NCBI GenBank assembly: GCA_017466495.1
Contig: JAFTUB010000162.1
Coordinates: forward strand, 1-13,858
DNA from: Clostridia bacterium
GTDB lineage: Bacteria > Bacillota > Clostridia > Oscillospirales > CAG-272
DNA: 13,858 bases
Direction: 5' to 3'
Part shown: positions 6,297 through 12,573 of the stretch, one piece after another
Layout of the letters: the number at the start of each line of letters is the position of its first letter
How positions within the stretch are numbered: the stretch's first letter is position 1
Notes under the pieces: generated by a model
Database searches by the model: none
Told to the model about the DNA's origin: nothing
Seen by the model: the letters and a program-made list of their open reading frames with translations, nothing else
Made by a program: the position numbers and the translations under genes

Positions 6297-7265
6297 TTAC
6301 GAGTAGCTTCGCTTCAGGGCGTCCTCAAAGTACTCATCGGTGTCGAAGCTGGAGGGGGTACCGCTCTGCGCTTCACCCCGTGCCCGTGCATCGGCATCGA
6401 TCTCCTCCAGGGTAGTGATGCCCTGGCTGTGCCAGCGGGTGAGAATGGAGTCGGCGTAGGGGATGGAGGGCTTGGTGGTGGCATTGACCGTGATTTCATA
6501 GGCCCGGGCGATGATCTCCTCCCCGTAGCCGTAGCTGTCCAGCCAGCGGGTGATGGCGTTCTTTTCCTTTTGCGTCAGGGAGCGTGCGTCCGCTCCGAAC
6601 ATGGTGCGCAGGCGGCTGATGATGCCCTCCTTGGCCTCGCGGTCACGCAGATAGCGGTTGAGGGCCTCGGCGTCCCGGATCTCCTCCTCGTCGCAAAGGG
6701 CAATGGCCATCTTCTCGGCGTAGCGCACCGATTTCTTGCCGTGCTGGGTGCACCAGGCCAAGAGGGTCAGGATATACTCCTCCTCCAGCCCCAGGGCATC
6801 CAGCATCCCCAGCACAATGCCCACCTCCATGGTGGTGAACATTCGCCCGCAGGTCTGCTGTGCCGCATCGATGAGGGATCTTGCCTCGGTGCGGGTCTCC
6901 AGCAGATGGGAGAGCTGATCGGTGGTGTATTCGGGGAGGGCATCTGCCCGGGCCAGGTGCTTTTTGGGGGTCTCCGCTTTGGGTGCGGGTGCGGCCTCTG
7001 TCTCTGCATCTTCCTCACTCAAGACGGCATCGATTACCCCGGCACCCTGCCAGAAGCGCAGGGCCTGATCCAGCTGGGCGCGGGTGACCCCGGCCTCGGC
7101 GGCCACGCGGTCAGCTTCGGCGGCATAATCCTCCCGGATCCGGGTGTCGGCAGCCAGCACAAACAGGAGCTTCAGATCCCGCCGTGTAGCCTGATCGGCG
7201 CGGGCGAGCAGGGGCTGCAGGGGCAGAACCACCACCTGCTGGCCGTAGTTAAAGGTCAGCTTCAT
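6297..7265 (-). CDS. dnaD: DnaD family primosome / replication initiation protein
   Basis: This 322-residue protein remodels DNA and recruits helicase loader at origins and stalled forks in low-GC Gram-positives. The N-terminal part (1-85) fits the winged-helix oligomerisation domain (DDBH1). A low-complexity acidic/Ala-Pro linker (about 84-105) follows. Two DnaB_2-like (DDBH2) units appear: about 140-195 (DALGLEEEYILTLLAWC...KSVRYAEKMA) and about 210-285 (ITRWLDSYGYGEEII...YADSILTRWHSQGITT). The start ATG 7263-7265 is chosen because it overlaps the rex stop as ATGA, a usual sign of translational coupling. The frame stays open to 7319, but that would put 54 more bases inside rex. Two C-terminal repeats recall B. 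subtilis DnaB, so this may combine DnaB- and DnaD-like roles. Confidence 0.88.
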   Translation of the reverse strand: MKLTFNYGQQVVVLPLQPLLARADQATRRDLKLLFVLAADTRIREDYAAEADRVAAEAGVTRAQLDQALRFWQGAGVIDAVLSEEDAETEAAPAPKAETPKKHLARADALPEYTTDQLSHLLETRTEARSLIDAAQQTCGRMFTTMEVGIVLGMLDALGLEEEYILTLLAWCTQHGKKSVRYAEKMAIALCDEEEIRDAEALNRYLRDREAKEGIISRLRTMFGADARSLTQKEKNAITRWLDSYGYGEEIIARAYEITVNATTKPSIPYADSILTRWHSQGITTLEEIDADARARGEAQSGTPSSFDTDEYFEDALKRSYS

Positions 7266-7987
7266 GATTTTCCTGCCTTGCGTTCTTCTTCGGTCTTCAT
7301 CAGGTTCAGCTCGTAGCACAGGGTCATCAGCGAGTCGCCCAGGTGGACATTTTCCACCCGAACATCAAACTCGTCCAGGGCAAACTCACTGCCGGTGAAG
7401 TTCCACAGACCGCGGACACCTGCAGCGGCCAGTCTGCGGGCGACTTCGGCGGCGCATTCCTTGGGCAGGGTAAGTACGGCTAGGTCGGTGTGGTTCTCGG
7501 CAAGGTATGCCTCCAGGCTGTCCATGGGGAGCACCGTGAGATCCCCTACCTGGCGGCCAATGGTGGCGGGATCCACATCAAACATGGCGGTGGGGATGAC
7601 ACCGCGCTTGGCGAACATGGGATTCTTGCCCAGCGCACGGCCCAGGTTGCCGGCGCCGATGATGATGGCGGTGAAGTGGCGGCTGACGCCGAGGATCTCG
7701 CTGATCTTGAGATAGAGATACTTGACGTTGTAGCCGTAGCCCTGCTGACCGAAGCCGCCGAAGCAGTTGAAGTCCTGGCGGATCTGAGAGGCGGTGACGT
7801 TCATCATCTGGGACAGCTCGCTGGAACTGATGCGGAGCTTGTCGCGGCGAATCAGCTCACGCAGGTAGCGGTAATAGCGGGGAAGGCGTTTAATGACGGC
7901 GGGGGAAACACCCAGCCGTCCGGTAGCAGTGGGGTCATCTTCACGGCGTTCAGCCGTGTCCAAGTAGGTCTGATCAAAGTCGTTCAT
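7262..7987 (-). CDS. rex: Redox-sensing transcriptional repressor Rex
   Basis: Rex binds DNA when NADH/NAD+ is low and releases fermentation and respiration genes when NADH rises. In this 241-residue protein, residues 1-25 are a short acidic extension and 26-90 the winged helix, with the Rex hallmark QIRQDFNCFGGFGQQGYGYNV (recognition helix plus wing). Residues about 105-205 form the NAD(H)-binding Rossmann fold with GAGNLG (111-116) and FDVDP. The C-terminal helix that swaps between subunits ends the protein. ATG 7985-7987 has GGAGG (7995-7999) 7 bases upstream; the longer reading to 8026 would run through the ribosome site. It overlaps dnaD by ATGA. No TTGTGAA-N4-TTCACAA Rex operator was found upstream; that space holds DnaA-box-like sites instead. 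Confidence 0.93.
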   Translation of the reverse strand: MNDFDQTYLDTAERREDDPTATGRLGVSPAVIKRLPRYYRYLRELIRRDKLRISSSELSQMMNVTASQIRQDFNCFGGFGQQGYGYNVKYLYLKISEILGVSRHFTAIIIGAGNLGRALGKNPMFAKRGVIPTAMFDVDPATIGRQVGDLTVLPMDSLEAYLAENHTDLAVLTLPKECAAEVARRLAAAGVRGLWNFTGSEFALDEFDVRVENVHLGDSLMTLCYELNLMKTEEERKAGKS

Positions 7988-8101
7988 GAAAAAACCTCCG
8001 TTCTGAATGGAAGGGCGAAGGGGCAAAATCCGGCAAAGTCAGCATTTTGCTCAAACACCCGTTTTTTGGGGGGAATGGGGGTGATGCGGGGTTTCCAAGG
8101 G

Positions 8102-8274
8102 TTTTCCACAACCGGGGCTTGTGCTGAGTTTTCCACAGTTCCCACAGCTTTTTCCACAGAAAGGCTGGATTTCCTGGATTTTTTGGCGCTTTTTCTGCGA
8201 ATTTTTTGGGGAAAAGTTCTCCGTTGTGGAAAAGCGGGAAGTTTTCCACAGGGTGTGGAAAGCGTTGTGGAAAG
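8102..8274. promoter_or_regulatory. Cluster of DnaA-box-like nonamers upstream of rex-dnaD-dnaC
   Basis: Within 173 bp, five nonamers match the DnaA consensus TTWTNCACA exactly: TTTTCCACA at 8102-8110, 8129-8137, 8150-8158 and 8242-8250 on plus, and TGTGGAAAA at 8225-8233 on minus. Two more (TGTGGAAAG, 8254-8262 and 8266-8274, minus) have one mismatch and lie exactly 12 bp apart. A weaker one is GTTCCCACA (8138-8146). The T-rich stretch 8168-8210 separates the left and right groups. This fits a DnaA-binding regulatory region, titration site or origin-like element. The rest of the gene-free space 7988-8392 holds a GC-rich run at 8060-8090 and the palindrome at 8326-8340. Confidence 0.7.
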
Positions 8275-8317
8275 CTTTTTGCGTGTCTGAAAAAAATGCG
8301 TTTCGGTCAAAGTGCCG

Positions 8318-8346
8318 AATTTACATTTCCCGACGGGAAAACGCAA
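8318..8346 (-). promoter_or_regulatory. Possible promoter of rex-dnaD-dnaC with 15-bp palindrome in its spacer
   Basis: On the minus strand, TTGCGT (8341-8346) and TAAATT (8318-8323) are 17 bp apart, a weak sigma-A match. The spacer contains TTTCCCGACGGGAAA (8326-8340), a perfect 7-1-7 palindrome that would be ideally placed as an operator. The DnaA-box cluster would then lie in the transcribed leader, between this promoter and rex. Confidence 0.35.
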
Positions 8347-8392
8347 AAAACCTCTTGACAAATCCGGTGGATGTACTCAACTAAAATGAGGG

Positions 8393-9427
8393 TCAGTCGC
8401 AGGCCGAAGCATTGAGGGCGGTGGTCCCCCGTACCCCGGCGCAGTACTCGTAGTAGGCCTGGGCTCCCACCATGGCGGCGTTGTCGCCGCAGAGGGAGAG
8501 GGGGGGAAGGTAGAGGGCTGCGCCCCGTTTGGCACAGAGAGCCTCAAGGCCTGCGCGAAGATGGGAGTTGGCAGCAACGCCGCCTGCCAGCACCAGTGCA
8601 TTGTATTTCGTCTGACCCAGGGCGGCATCGGCCTTCTTGACCACGCCCCGCACGATGGTATCGGTGTAGGAGGCGGCCAGGTCGGCGGCGGGGCCGGCGG
8701 TGAGACAGTCGGGCTCAACGGCAATGGGGGTGCCCCGCTGTGCCTCGGCAGTGAGGTGATTGAGGGCAGCGGTCTTCAGCCCGCTGAAGGAGAAGTCCAG
8801 GGTGTCCCCCGGCAGGGCGGGAGAGGGGAACTTGATGGCGTGGGGGTCGCCCAGGGAAGCCAGGCGATCCATGGCGGCACCGCCGGGATAGGGCAGGCCG
8901 ATCACGCGGCCCACCTTGTCAAAGGCCTCGCCCGCCGCATCGTCCCGGGTACCGCCCAGCAGACGGTAGTCGGTGTAATCCTCCACCCCGTAGATGGAGG
9001 TGTGTCCTCCCGATACCACCAGGGCAAGGAAGGGAGGGCGCAGGTCGGGATGGGCCAGCAGGGCGGCGGCCACGTGGGCGCGGACATGGTTGACCGGCAC
9101 CAGGGGAATCTGATTGGCATAGGCCAGGGATTTGGCAAAGTTGACCCCCACCAGCAGAGCGCCGATGAGGCCGGGGGAAGCGGTAACACCCACCGCGCCG
9201 ATGTCGGCCAGGGTGCAGTCGGCTTCGGCCAGGGCGTCCCGGGTCAGGGAAGTGATGGCTTCGATGTGGGCGCGGCTGGCGATCTCGGGGACAACGCCGC
9301 CGTAGAGCCGATGGACGGCGATCTGCGAAGCGACCAGATTGGAACGGATGCGGCGCAGGCCGTCATCCATCTCCACCACAGCGGCGGAGGTTTCGTCGCA
9401 GGAGCTTTCCAGTGCAAGAATGAGCAT
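8393..9427 (-). CDS. tsaD: tRNA N6-adenosine threonylcarbamoyltransferase TsaD
   Basis: TsaD transfers the threonylcarbamoyl group to A37 of ANN-decoding tRNAs, working with TsaB and TsaE. The 344-residue protein is full length for the family. It begins ILALESSCDETSAA, the ASKHA phosphate-1 region. It has the metal-binding NHVRAHV with His114 and His118, VSGGHTS (138-144), GEAFDKVGR (166-174), and the C-terminal CGDNAAM with Asp315 as a metal ligand. ATG 9425-9427 has GGAAAGGA about 8 bases upstream. It follows rimI by 18 bases, the usual rimI-tsaD order. tsaB and tsaE, often adjacent, are not in this window. This is the last gene of the galU-to-tsaD series; no strong terminator is seen after it. 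Confidence 0.96.
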   Translation of the reverse strand: MLILALESSCDETSAAVVEMDDGLRRIRSNLVASQIAVHRLYGGVVPEIASRAHIEAITSLTRDALAEADCTLADIGAVGVTASPGLIGALLVGVNFAKSLAYANQIPLVPVNHVRAHVAAALLAHPDLRPPFLALVVSGGHTSIYGVEDYTDYRLLGGTRDDAAGEAFDKVGRVIGLPYPGGAAMDRLASLGDPHAIKFPSPALPGDTLDFSFSGLKTAALNHLTAEAQRGTPIAVEPDCLTAGPAADLAASYTDTIVRGVVKKADAALGQTKYNALVLAGGVAANSHLRAGLEALCAKRGAALYLPPLSLCGDNAAMVGAQAYYEYCAGVRGTTALNASACD

Positions 9428-9445
9428 AAGGGAGTCCTTTCCTGT

Positions 9446-9931
9446 TTAACTGTTCTCCCGCCGGGGCGGGATCACGGGGAGAGTGCGCTGCATTTCAAGG
9501 GCGTCCTCGCTGCCGTAGAAGCGGGGACGGCGGCCGCAGACGGCAAAGCCGAAGCCGGTGTACAGCGCCTGTGCGGCGGTGTTGGATTCCCGCACGTCCA
9601 GCCGCAGGGTGATGGGGGCGTTGTCGGGCGCAAGATGCTCCAGCATCCCCTGCAGAAGCAGGCGGCCGATGCCCCGGCGGCGCAGAGCGGGGGAGACGGC
9701 AATGCGGGTGATCTCAGCCTCAGCAGGGAGGCTTCCGTCGGCGGGGAAATGGAGCCAGCCGATGTAGCCCGCCAAAGTGTCCTCGGCAAAGGCGCAAAGC
9801 CCGCCGAAGGGGGGATTGAGCAGCAGAGCCAGGCCATTTTCTTCCCAGGGATCGGGGAAGGCGGCAGCTTCAAGGGCCATCAGCCCGGAGATATCTTCCC
9901 GACAAACGGGACGAAGGGTGATTTCTGTCAT
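9446..9931 (-). CDS. rimI: GNAT N-acetyltransferase, RimI-like (ribosomal protein S18 N-terminal acetylation)
   Basis: RimI acetylates the N-terminal alanine of ribosomal protein S18 with acetyl-CoA. This 161-residue protein shows the GNAT core: ITRIAVSPALRRRGIG (74-89) with the acetyl-CoA loop RRRGIG, then LDVRESNTAAQALYTGFGF (111-129) and GRRPRFYG, both characteristic of RimI. Its position just before tsaD is the common bacterial arrangement and supports the name over a generic GNAT. ATG 9929-9931 overlaps the stop of the lipoprotein gene as ATGA, so translation is probably coupled. Some Gram-positive RimI homologues have other N-terminal targets; the enzymatic class is surer than the exact substrate. 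Confidence 0.87.
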   Translation of the reverse strand: MTEITLRPVCREDISGLMALEAAAFPDPWEENGLALLLNPPFGGLCAFAEDTLAGYIGWLHFPADGSLPAEAEITRIAVSPALRRRGIGRLLLQGMLEHLAPDNAPITLRLDVRESNTAAQALYTGFGFAVCGRRPRFYGSEDALEMQRTLPVIPPRRENS

Positions 9932-10605
9932 AAGTTAGGGTCGGCGGTGGTATCGGGAGCCGAGCTGTCCCGGCCGTAGGTGCCGTCGATATAGTCCCGC
10001 AGCAGGTCGCCCATTTCCACGCAGCGCTTGGATCCGCGGTCATAGAGATAGCGCACGTCGCCGTAATCCACATAAACCAAATTGTAGTAGACCCCGGGGT
10101 AGTCGGGGGAGGAGAATTTGAGGCGCAGGTGCATATCGGAGGTGGCGGCGGGGTAGGGGACAGCCTCCCCCTCGGTGAAGTGCCGCACTACCTCGTCAAT
10201 CTCTGCCTGATCGGTGACGGTGGCAAATTCCCACACGGTATTGTTCTGCACGCAGAGGTGGATGGTGTCGGGGGCAAAGCCTGCCAGATCGGGGAGCTCG
10301 AGCTCGGGGGAGACCATCATAAAGGAGATCCCCGAGTATTCCTCGGTGAGCCAAAGCTTGGGATCAAGGTCGCTCACTTCGTAGAGGGTGACGGTCATGG
10401 AGCCCGACTTGAGGTGGGCATACGCCTCTCCCACCGACTGGGGCTCATAGCACAGGGGGGCGATGACATAGGCAAGGCCGGATTCTTCGTTGCGGTAGAT
10501 ACCGTCCTCGGCGGTGAGGAGGGGAGTGCTTTCTTTGCCGCAGGCGGTGAGGGAGAGCAGGAATGCCAGGGCCGCGGCGGCAAGGGATTTGCGCAGGTGT
10601 TTCAT
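9928..10605 (-). CDS. Lipoprotein of unknown function
   Basis: This 225-residue protein starts at ATG 10603-10605. A lipoprotein signal peptide follows: basic MKHLRK, a hydrophobic Ala/Leu core, and lipobox SLTAC with Cys22 as the lipidated residue. The mature part should sit on the outer face of the membrane. Residues 30-225 look globular and rich in beta strands and acidic residues, with a Thr/Asp-rich tail (SSAPDTTADPNL); I do not recognise a family. The frame is open further upstream to 10725, but that would overlap the deaminase and hide the signal peptide. AAAGG lies about 8 bases before the ATG. It is 16 bases downstream of the deaminase and overlaps rimI by ATGA, so it is part of the operon although its function is unrelated on its face. 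Confidence 0.8.
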   Translation of the reverse strand: MKHLRKSLAAAALAFLLSLTACGKESTPLLTAEDGIYRNEESGLAYVIAPLCYEPQSVGEAYAHLKSGSMTVTLYEVSDLDPKLWLTEEYSGISFMMVSPELELPDLAGFAPDTIHLCVQNNTVWEFATVTDQAEIDEVVRHFTEGEAVPYPAATSDMHLRLKFSSPDYPGVYYNLVYVDYGDVRYLYDRGSKRCVEMGDLLRDYIDGTYGRDSSAPDTTADPNL

Positions 10606-10621
10606 GGGTGATGCCTTTCTT

Positions 10622-11110
10622 TTAATAGCCGAATTTGCCCGAGAGGCTGTCATCCTCGGTGATCCAGTCCTCCACCGGAACGATGCGGTACTCGGTGGGG
10701 GTGTCGCGGATAATGACGGTTTCAATGCCGGCGTTGATGATCTGCTTTTTGCACATCATGCAGGAGTTGGTGCCGGGCACTAAGGATCTGTCCCCCGGCA
10801 TGATGCAGGTCATGTAGAGGGTGGCCCCCAGCATCTGATCACGGGGCGCAGCGATGATGGCGTTGGCCTCGGCGTGCACCGAACGGCAGAGCTCGTAGCG
10901 CTCGCCACGGGGGATGTTCATCTCCTCCCGCAGGCACCAGCCCAGGTCGCAGCAGTTCTTGCGGCCCCGGGGCGCGCCGTTGTAGCCGGTGGATACAATG
11001 GTGTCGTTCTTGACGATGATGGCGCCGAAGGCTTTCCGCAGGCAGGTGGATCGCTCGGCGACGGTTTGGGCAATGTCCAGGTAGTAATTGATCTTGCTGA
11101 TTCGTTCCAT
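10622..11110 (-). CDS. comEB: Deoxycytidylate (dCMP) deaminase, ComEB-like
   Basis: The enzyme converts dCMP to dUMP, feeding thymidylate synthesis, with a catalytic zinc. The 162-residue protein has the deaminase motif HAEANAI (His79, Glu81 as proton shuttle) and SCMMCKK (Cys117, Cys120), completing the zinc site. TGYNGAPRG (41-49) and the Cys-rich stretch C53/C54...C59 are typical of dCMP deaminases with a second zinc or regulatory site. The length matches ComEB of Bacillus, named for its place in the competence operon although not itself needed for DNA uptake. It lies between galU (45 bases upstream) and the lipoprotein gene (16 bases downstream). The ribosome site AAAGG is about 11 bases from the ATG, rather distant. 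Confidence 0.92.
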   Translation of the reverse strand: MERISKINYYLDIAQTVAERSTCLRKAFGAIIVKNDTIVSTGYNGAPRGRKNCCDLGWCLREEMNIPRGERYELCRSVHAEANAIIAAPRDQMLGATLYMTCIMPGDRSLVPGTNSCMMCKKQIINAGIETVIIRDTPTEYRIVPVEDWITEDDSLSGKFGY

Positions 11111-11155
11111 GACGGTTCTTACCTTTCTTTATGAATTGGGGAAGGCGGAGCGGGA

Positions 11156-12040
11156 TCAGAGGGTCTTGACGAAGTCTTTCAGAAATGCGCGGAAGTCCTC
11201 GCCGATCTCGTCGTGGCGGACGGCGCGGGTGACATTGGCCATCATCAGCCCCAGCTTTGAGCCGAGGTCAAAGCGCTCTCCGGCAAAGTCCACGGCGGTC
11301 ATGCCCTTCGTTTGCGCCAGGGTCTTCATGGCATCGGTGAGCTGGATTTCGCCACCGGCACCGGGTTCGGTGACGGCGAGAATATCGAAGATCTCAGGGG
11401 GGAGCACCACACGCCCCAGGATGGAGAGGTTGGTCCAGATCTGCTCGGGACGGGGCTTCTCGATCATGTCGGTGACGTGCCAGTCCCGGTCGCTGCCCGG
11501 AATGAGCTCGGCCTTGAGGGAGCAGTAGCGGGTGACCAGCTCCTCGGGGACGGGCTTGACCCCGGCTGCGCCCAGGCCGTAGCGGTCATAGGCATCCATG
11601 ATCTGACGGGTGACGGGGGTGGTGTCCGAGAAGATCACGTCATCGCCGTACAGGATGGCGAAGGGTTCATTCCCCACAAAGCTGCGGGCGCAGGAGATGG
11701 CGTGGCCCAGGCCCCGGGTCTCCTTCTGCCGGATAAAGGAAATATTCACCCGATTACAGGCAGCCCGCATTTCCTCCACCAGGGCATCCTTGCCCCGGGC
11801 CAGAAGCGCGGCCTCGTATTCGGGATTGTAGTCAAAATAGTCTTCCATGGCACCCTTGCCACGGCCGGTGATGACCAGAATGTCGGTGATGCCGCTGTCG
11901 GCGGCTTCCTCCACCAGATAGGAGAGGGCGGGACGGTCCACAATGGGCAGCATCTCCTTGGGGACGGCACGGGCAATGGGCAGCATACGGGTTCCCAGGC
12001 CTGCGGCGGGGATCACTGCTTTGGTAATGGGCTTTGACAT
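11156..12040 (-). CDS. galU: UTP-glucose-1-phosphate uridylyltransferase
   Basis: The enzyme makes UDP-glucose from UTP and glucose-1-phosphate, for glycolipids, wall polymers and capsule. The 294-residue protein has the nucleotidyltransferase motif AAGLGTRMLP (12-21) and VPKEMLPIVDRP (26-37), with Lys28 in the substrate site. GLGHAI and YGDDVIF follow in the middle, then DMIEKPRPEQ and GGEIQLTDA, all standard for GalU/HasC. ATG 12038-12040 is chosen because GGAGAG lies about 8 bases upstream; the frame stays open to 12073, but that start would include the ribosome site. It is probably first of the galU-comEB-lipoprotein-rimI-tsaD transcription unit. Confidence 0.95.
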   Translation of the reverse strand: MSKPITKAVIPAAGLGTRMLPIARAVPKEMLPIVDRPALSYLVEEAADSGITDILVITGRGKGAMEDYFDYNPEYEAALLARGKDALVEEMRAACNRVNISFIRQKETRGLGHAISCARSFVGNEPFAILYGDDVIFSDTTPVTRQIMDAYDRYGLGAAGVKPVPEELVTRYCSLKAELIPGSDRDWHVTDMIEKPRPEQIWTNLSILGRVVLPPEIFDILAVTEPGAGGEIQLTDAMKTLAQTKGMTAVDFAGERFDLGSKLGLMMANVTRAVRHDEIGEDFRAFLKDFVKTL

Positions 12041-12078
12041 GGTAATTCTCTCCAAATAAACAAATTTCGTCAATCTAT

Positions 12079-12107
12079 ATTATACCGCCAATACCGGGGG
12101 AAATCAA
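12079..12107 (-). promoter_or_regulatory. Promoter of galU
   Basis: On the minus strand, -35 TTGATT (12102-12107) and a perfect -10 TATAAT (12079-12084) are 17 bp apart. The start would be near 12072, about 31 bases before the ATG. Confidence 0.75.
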
Positions 12108-12201
12108 GCATTTTTCGCGGAAAAGTACAATTTCGGCAGATTGCTCAAAAGATAAGTTCCGATTTGACTTCGTGTTCCCGATAGACTGCGGTACACAAAA
12201 G

Positions 12202-12250
12202 GTTCCCTCCGTCATGGCTCCGCCACGCGACCTCCCTCCCGGAGAGAGGC
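12202..12250. repeat. Short CCCTCCG...CGGAG palindromic repeat, copy 1
   Basis: TTCCCTCCGTC at the left and CTCCCGGAGAGAGGC at the right form a degenerate inverted pair about 49 bp long. It aligns along its length with 12454-12504 (shared CCCTCCGTC, CGCCAC, ACCTCC, TCCCGGAG, GAGGC) in the same orientation. Nothing coding was found in it. Confidence 0.55.
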
Positions 12251-12272
12251 TTATGAGGCGCAGATGCCCCCG

Positions 12273-12345
12273 GTAGGGGCCGACGCCCTCGACAGCCCGC
12301 ACCGCTCGCCCCGCACAAACAGGCGGATATGGAATCCGTCCCTAC
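12273..12345. repeat. Small non-coding element with GTAGGGRC terminal inverted repeats
   Basis: GTAGGGGC (12273-12280) and GTCCCTAC (12338-12345) are near-perfect inverted ends of a 73-bp unit. A GGAT-ATGGA-ATCC hairpin lies near the right end. The ends and the GGCCGACGCCCTCGAC interior resemble small dispersed elements of gut Clostridia. Confidence 0.5.
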
Positions 12346-12365
12346 AAGGCTGTACTGACGCAAAG

Positions 12366-12410
12366 GCTCCCTCCGGGAGGGAGCTGGCGGCCGAAGGCCG
12401 ACTGAGGGAG
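12366..12410. repeat. Palindromic repeat with two nested hairpins
   Basis: GCTCCCTCC (12366-12374) pairs with GGAGGGAGC (12376-12384). GGCC-GAA-GGCC (12389-12399) is a second hairpin. CTGAGGGAG (12402-12410) could compete with the right arm for the left arm. This lies between the two related copies at 12202 and 12454. Confidence 0.6.
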
Positions 12411-12453
12411 AGTGTGGAAGGATACGAATTGATCTGCCTGTACACTTCCGCGA

Positions 12454-12504
12454 GCTCCCTCCGTCTCGCGCTATGCGCTCGCCACCTCCATCCCGGAGGG
12501 AGGC
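12454..12504. repeat. Short CCCTCCG...CGGAG palindromic repeat, copy 2
   Basis: CTCCCTCCG (12455-12463) and CGGAGGGAG (12494-12502) form a perfect 9-bp inverted pair around a 30-bp interior. It is the better-preserved partner of 12202-12250. The gene-free space 12108-12531 holds this repeat patchwork; I see nothing coding in it. Confidence 0.6.
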
Positions 12505-12520
12505 ATACAGGCCTTCCCAC

Positions 12521-12554
12521 AAAGGCAAAGAGGCGCCGCACAGCGTGCGGCGCC
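12521..12554 (-). terminator. Terminator of the serpin gene
   Basis: GGCGCCGCAC (12532-12541) and GTGCGGCGCC (12545-12554) form a perfect 10-bp GC stem with an AGC loop. On the minus strand it is followed by TCTTTGCCTTT, a broken T-tract. It begins 19 bases after the serpin stop codon. Confidence 0.8.
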
Positions 12555-12573
12555 TCGGGGATTGCGGAAATCG

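Noticed and set aside
5182..6306. 374-codon plus-strand open frame opposite dnaC
   Set aside because: Starts in repeat DNA and has no recognisable protein features; the minus-strand AAA+ motifs are decisive.
8224..8251. Rex operator formed by TTGTGGAAAA and TTTTCCACAG
   Set aside because: The half-sites are separated by 8 bp and read TGTGGAAAA, not TTGTGAA-N4-TTCACAA; DnaA boxes fit better.
8355..8387. Plus-strand promoter with TTGACA (8355-8360) and TAAAAT (8382-8387)
   Set aside because: The spacer is 21 bp and it would only read antisense into tsaD.
8561..9979. 472-codon plus-strand open frame opposite tsaD and rimI
   Set aside because: Gly/Gln-rich shadow with no domain; both opposing genes have full family motifs.
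12202..12506. CRISPR array
   Set aside because: Repeats are palindromic, of different kinds and irregularly spaced, with only two related copies and no cas genes.
12145..12541. Overlapping open frames in both strands between galU and the serpin gene
   Set aside because: They are made entirely of palindromic repeats and encode Arg/Pro/Ser-rich nonsense.
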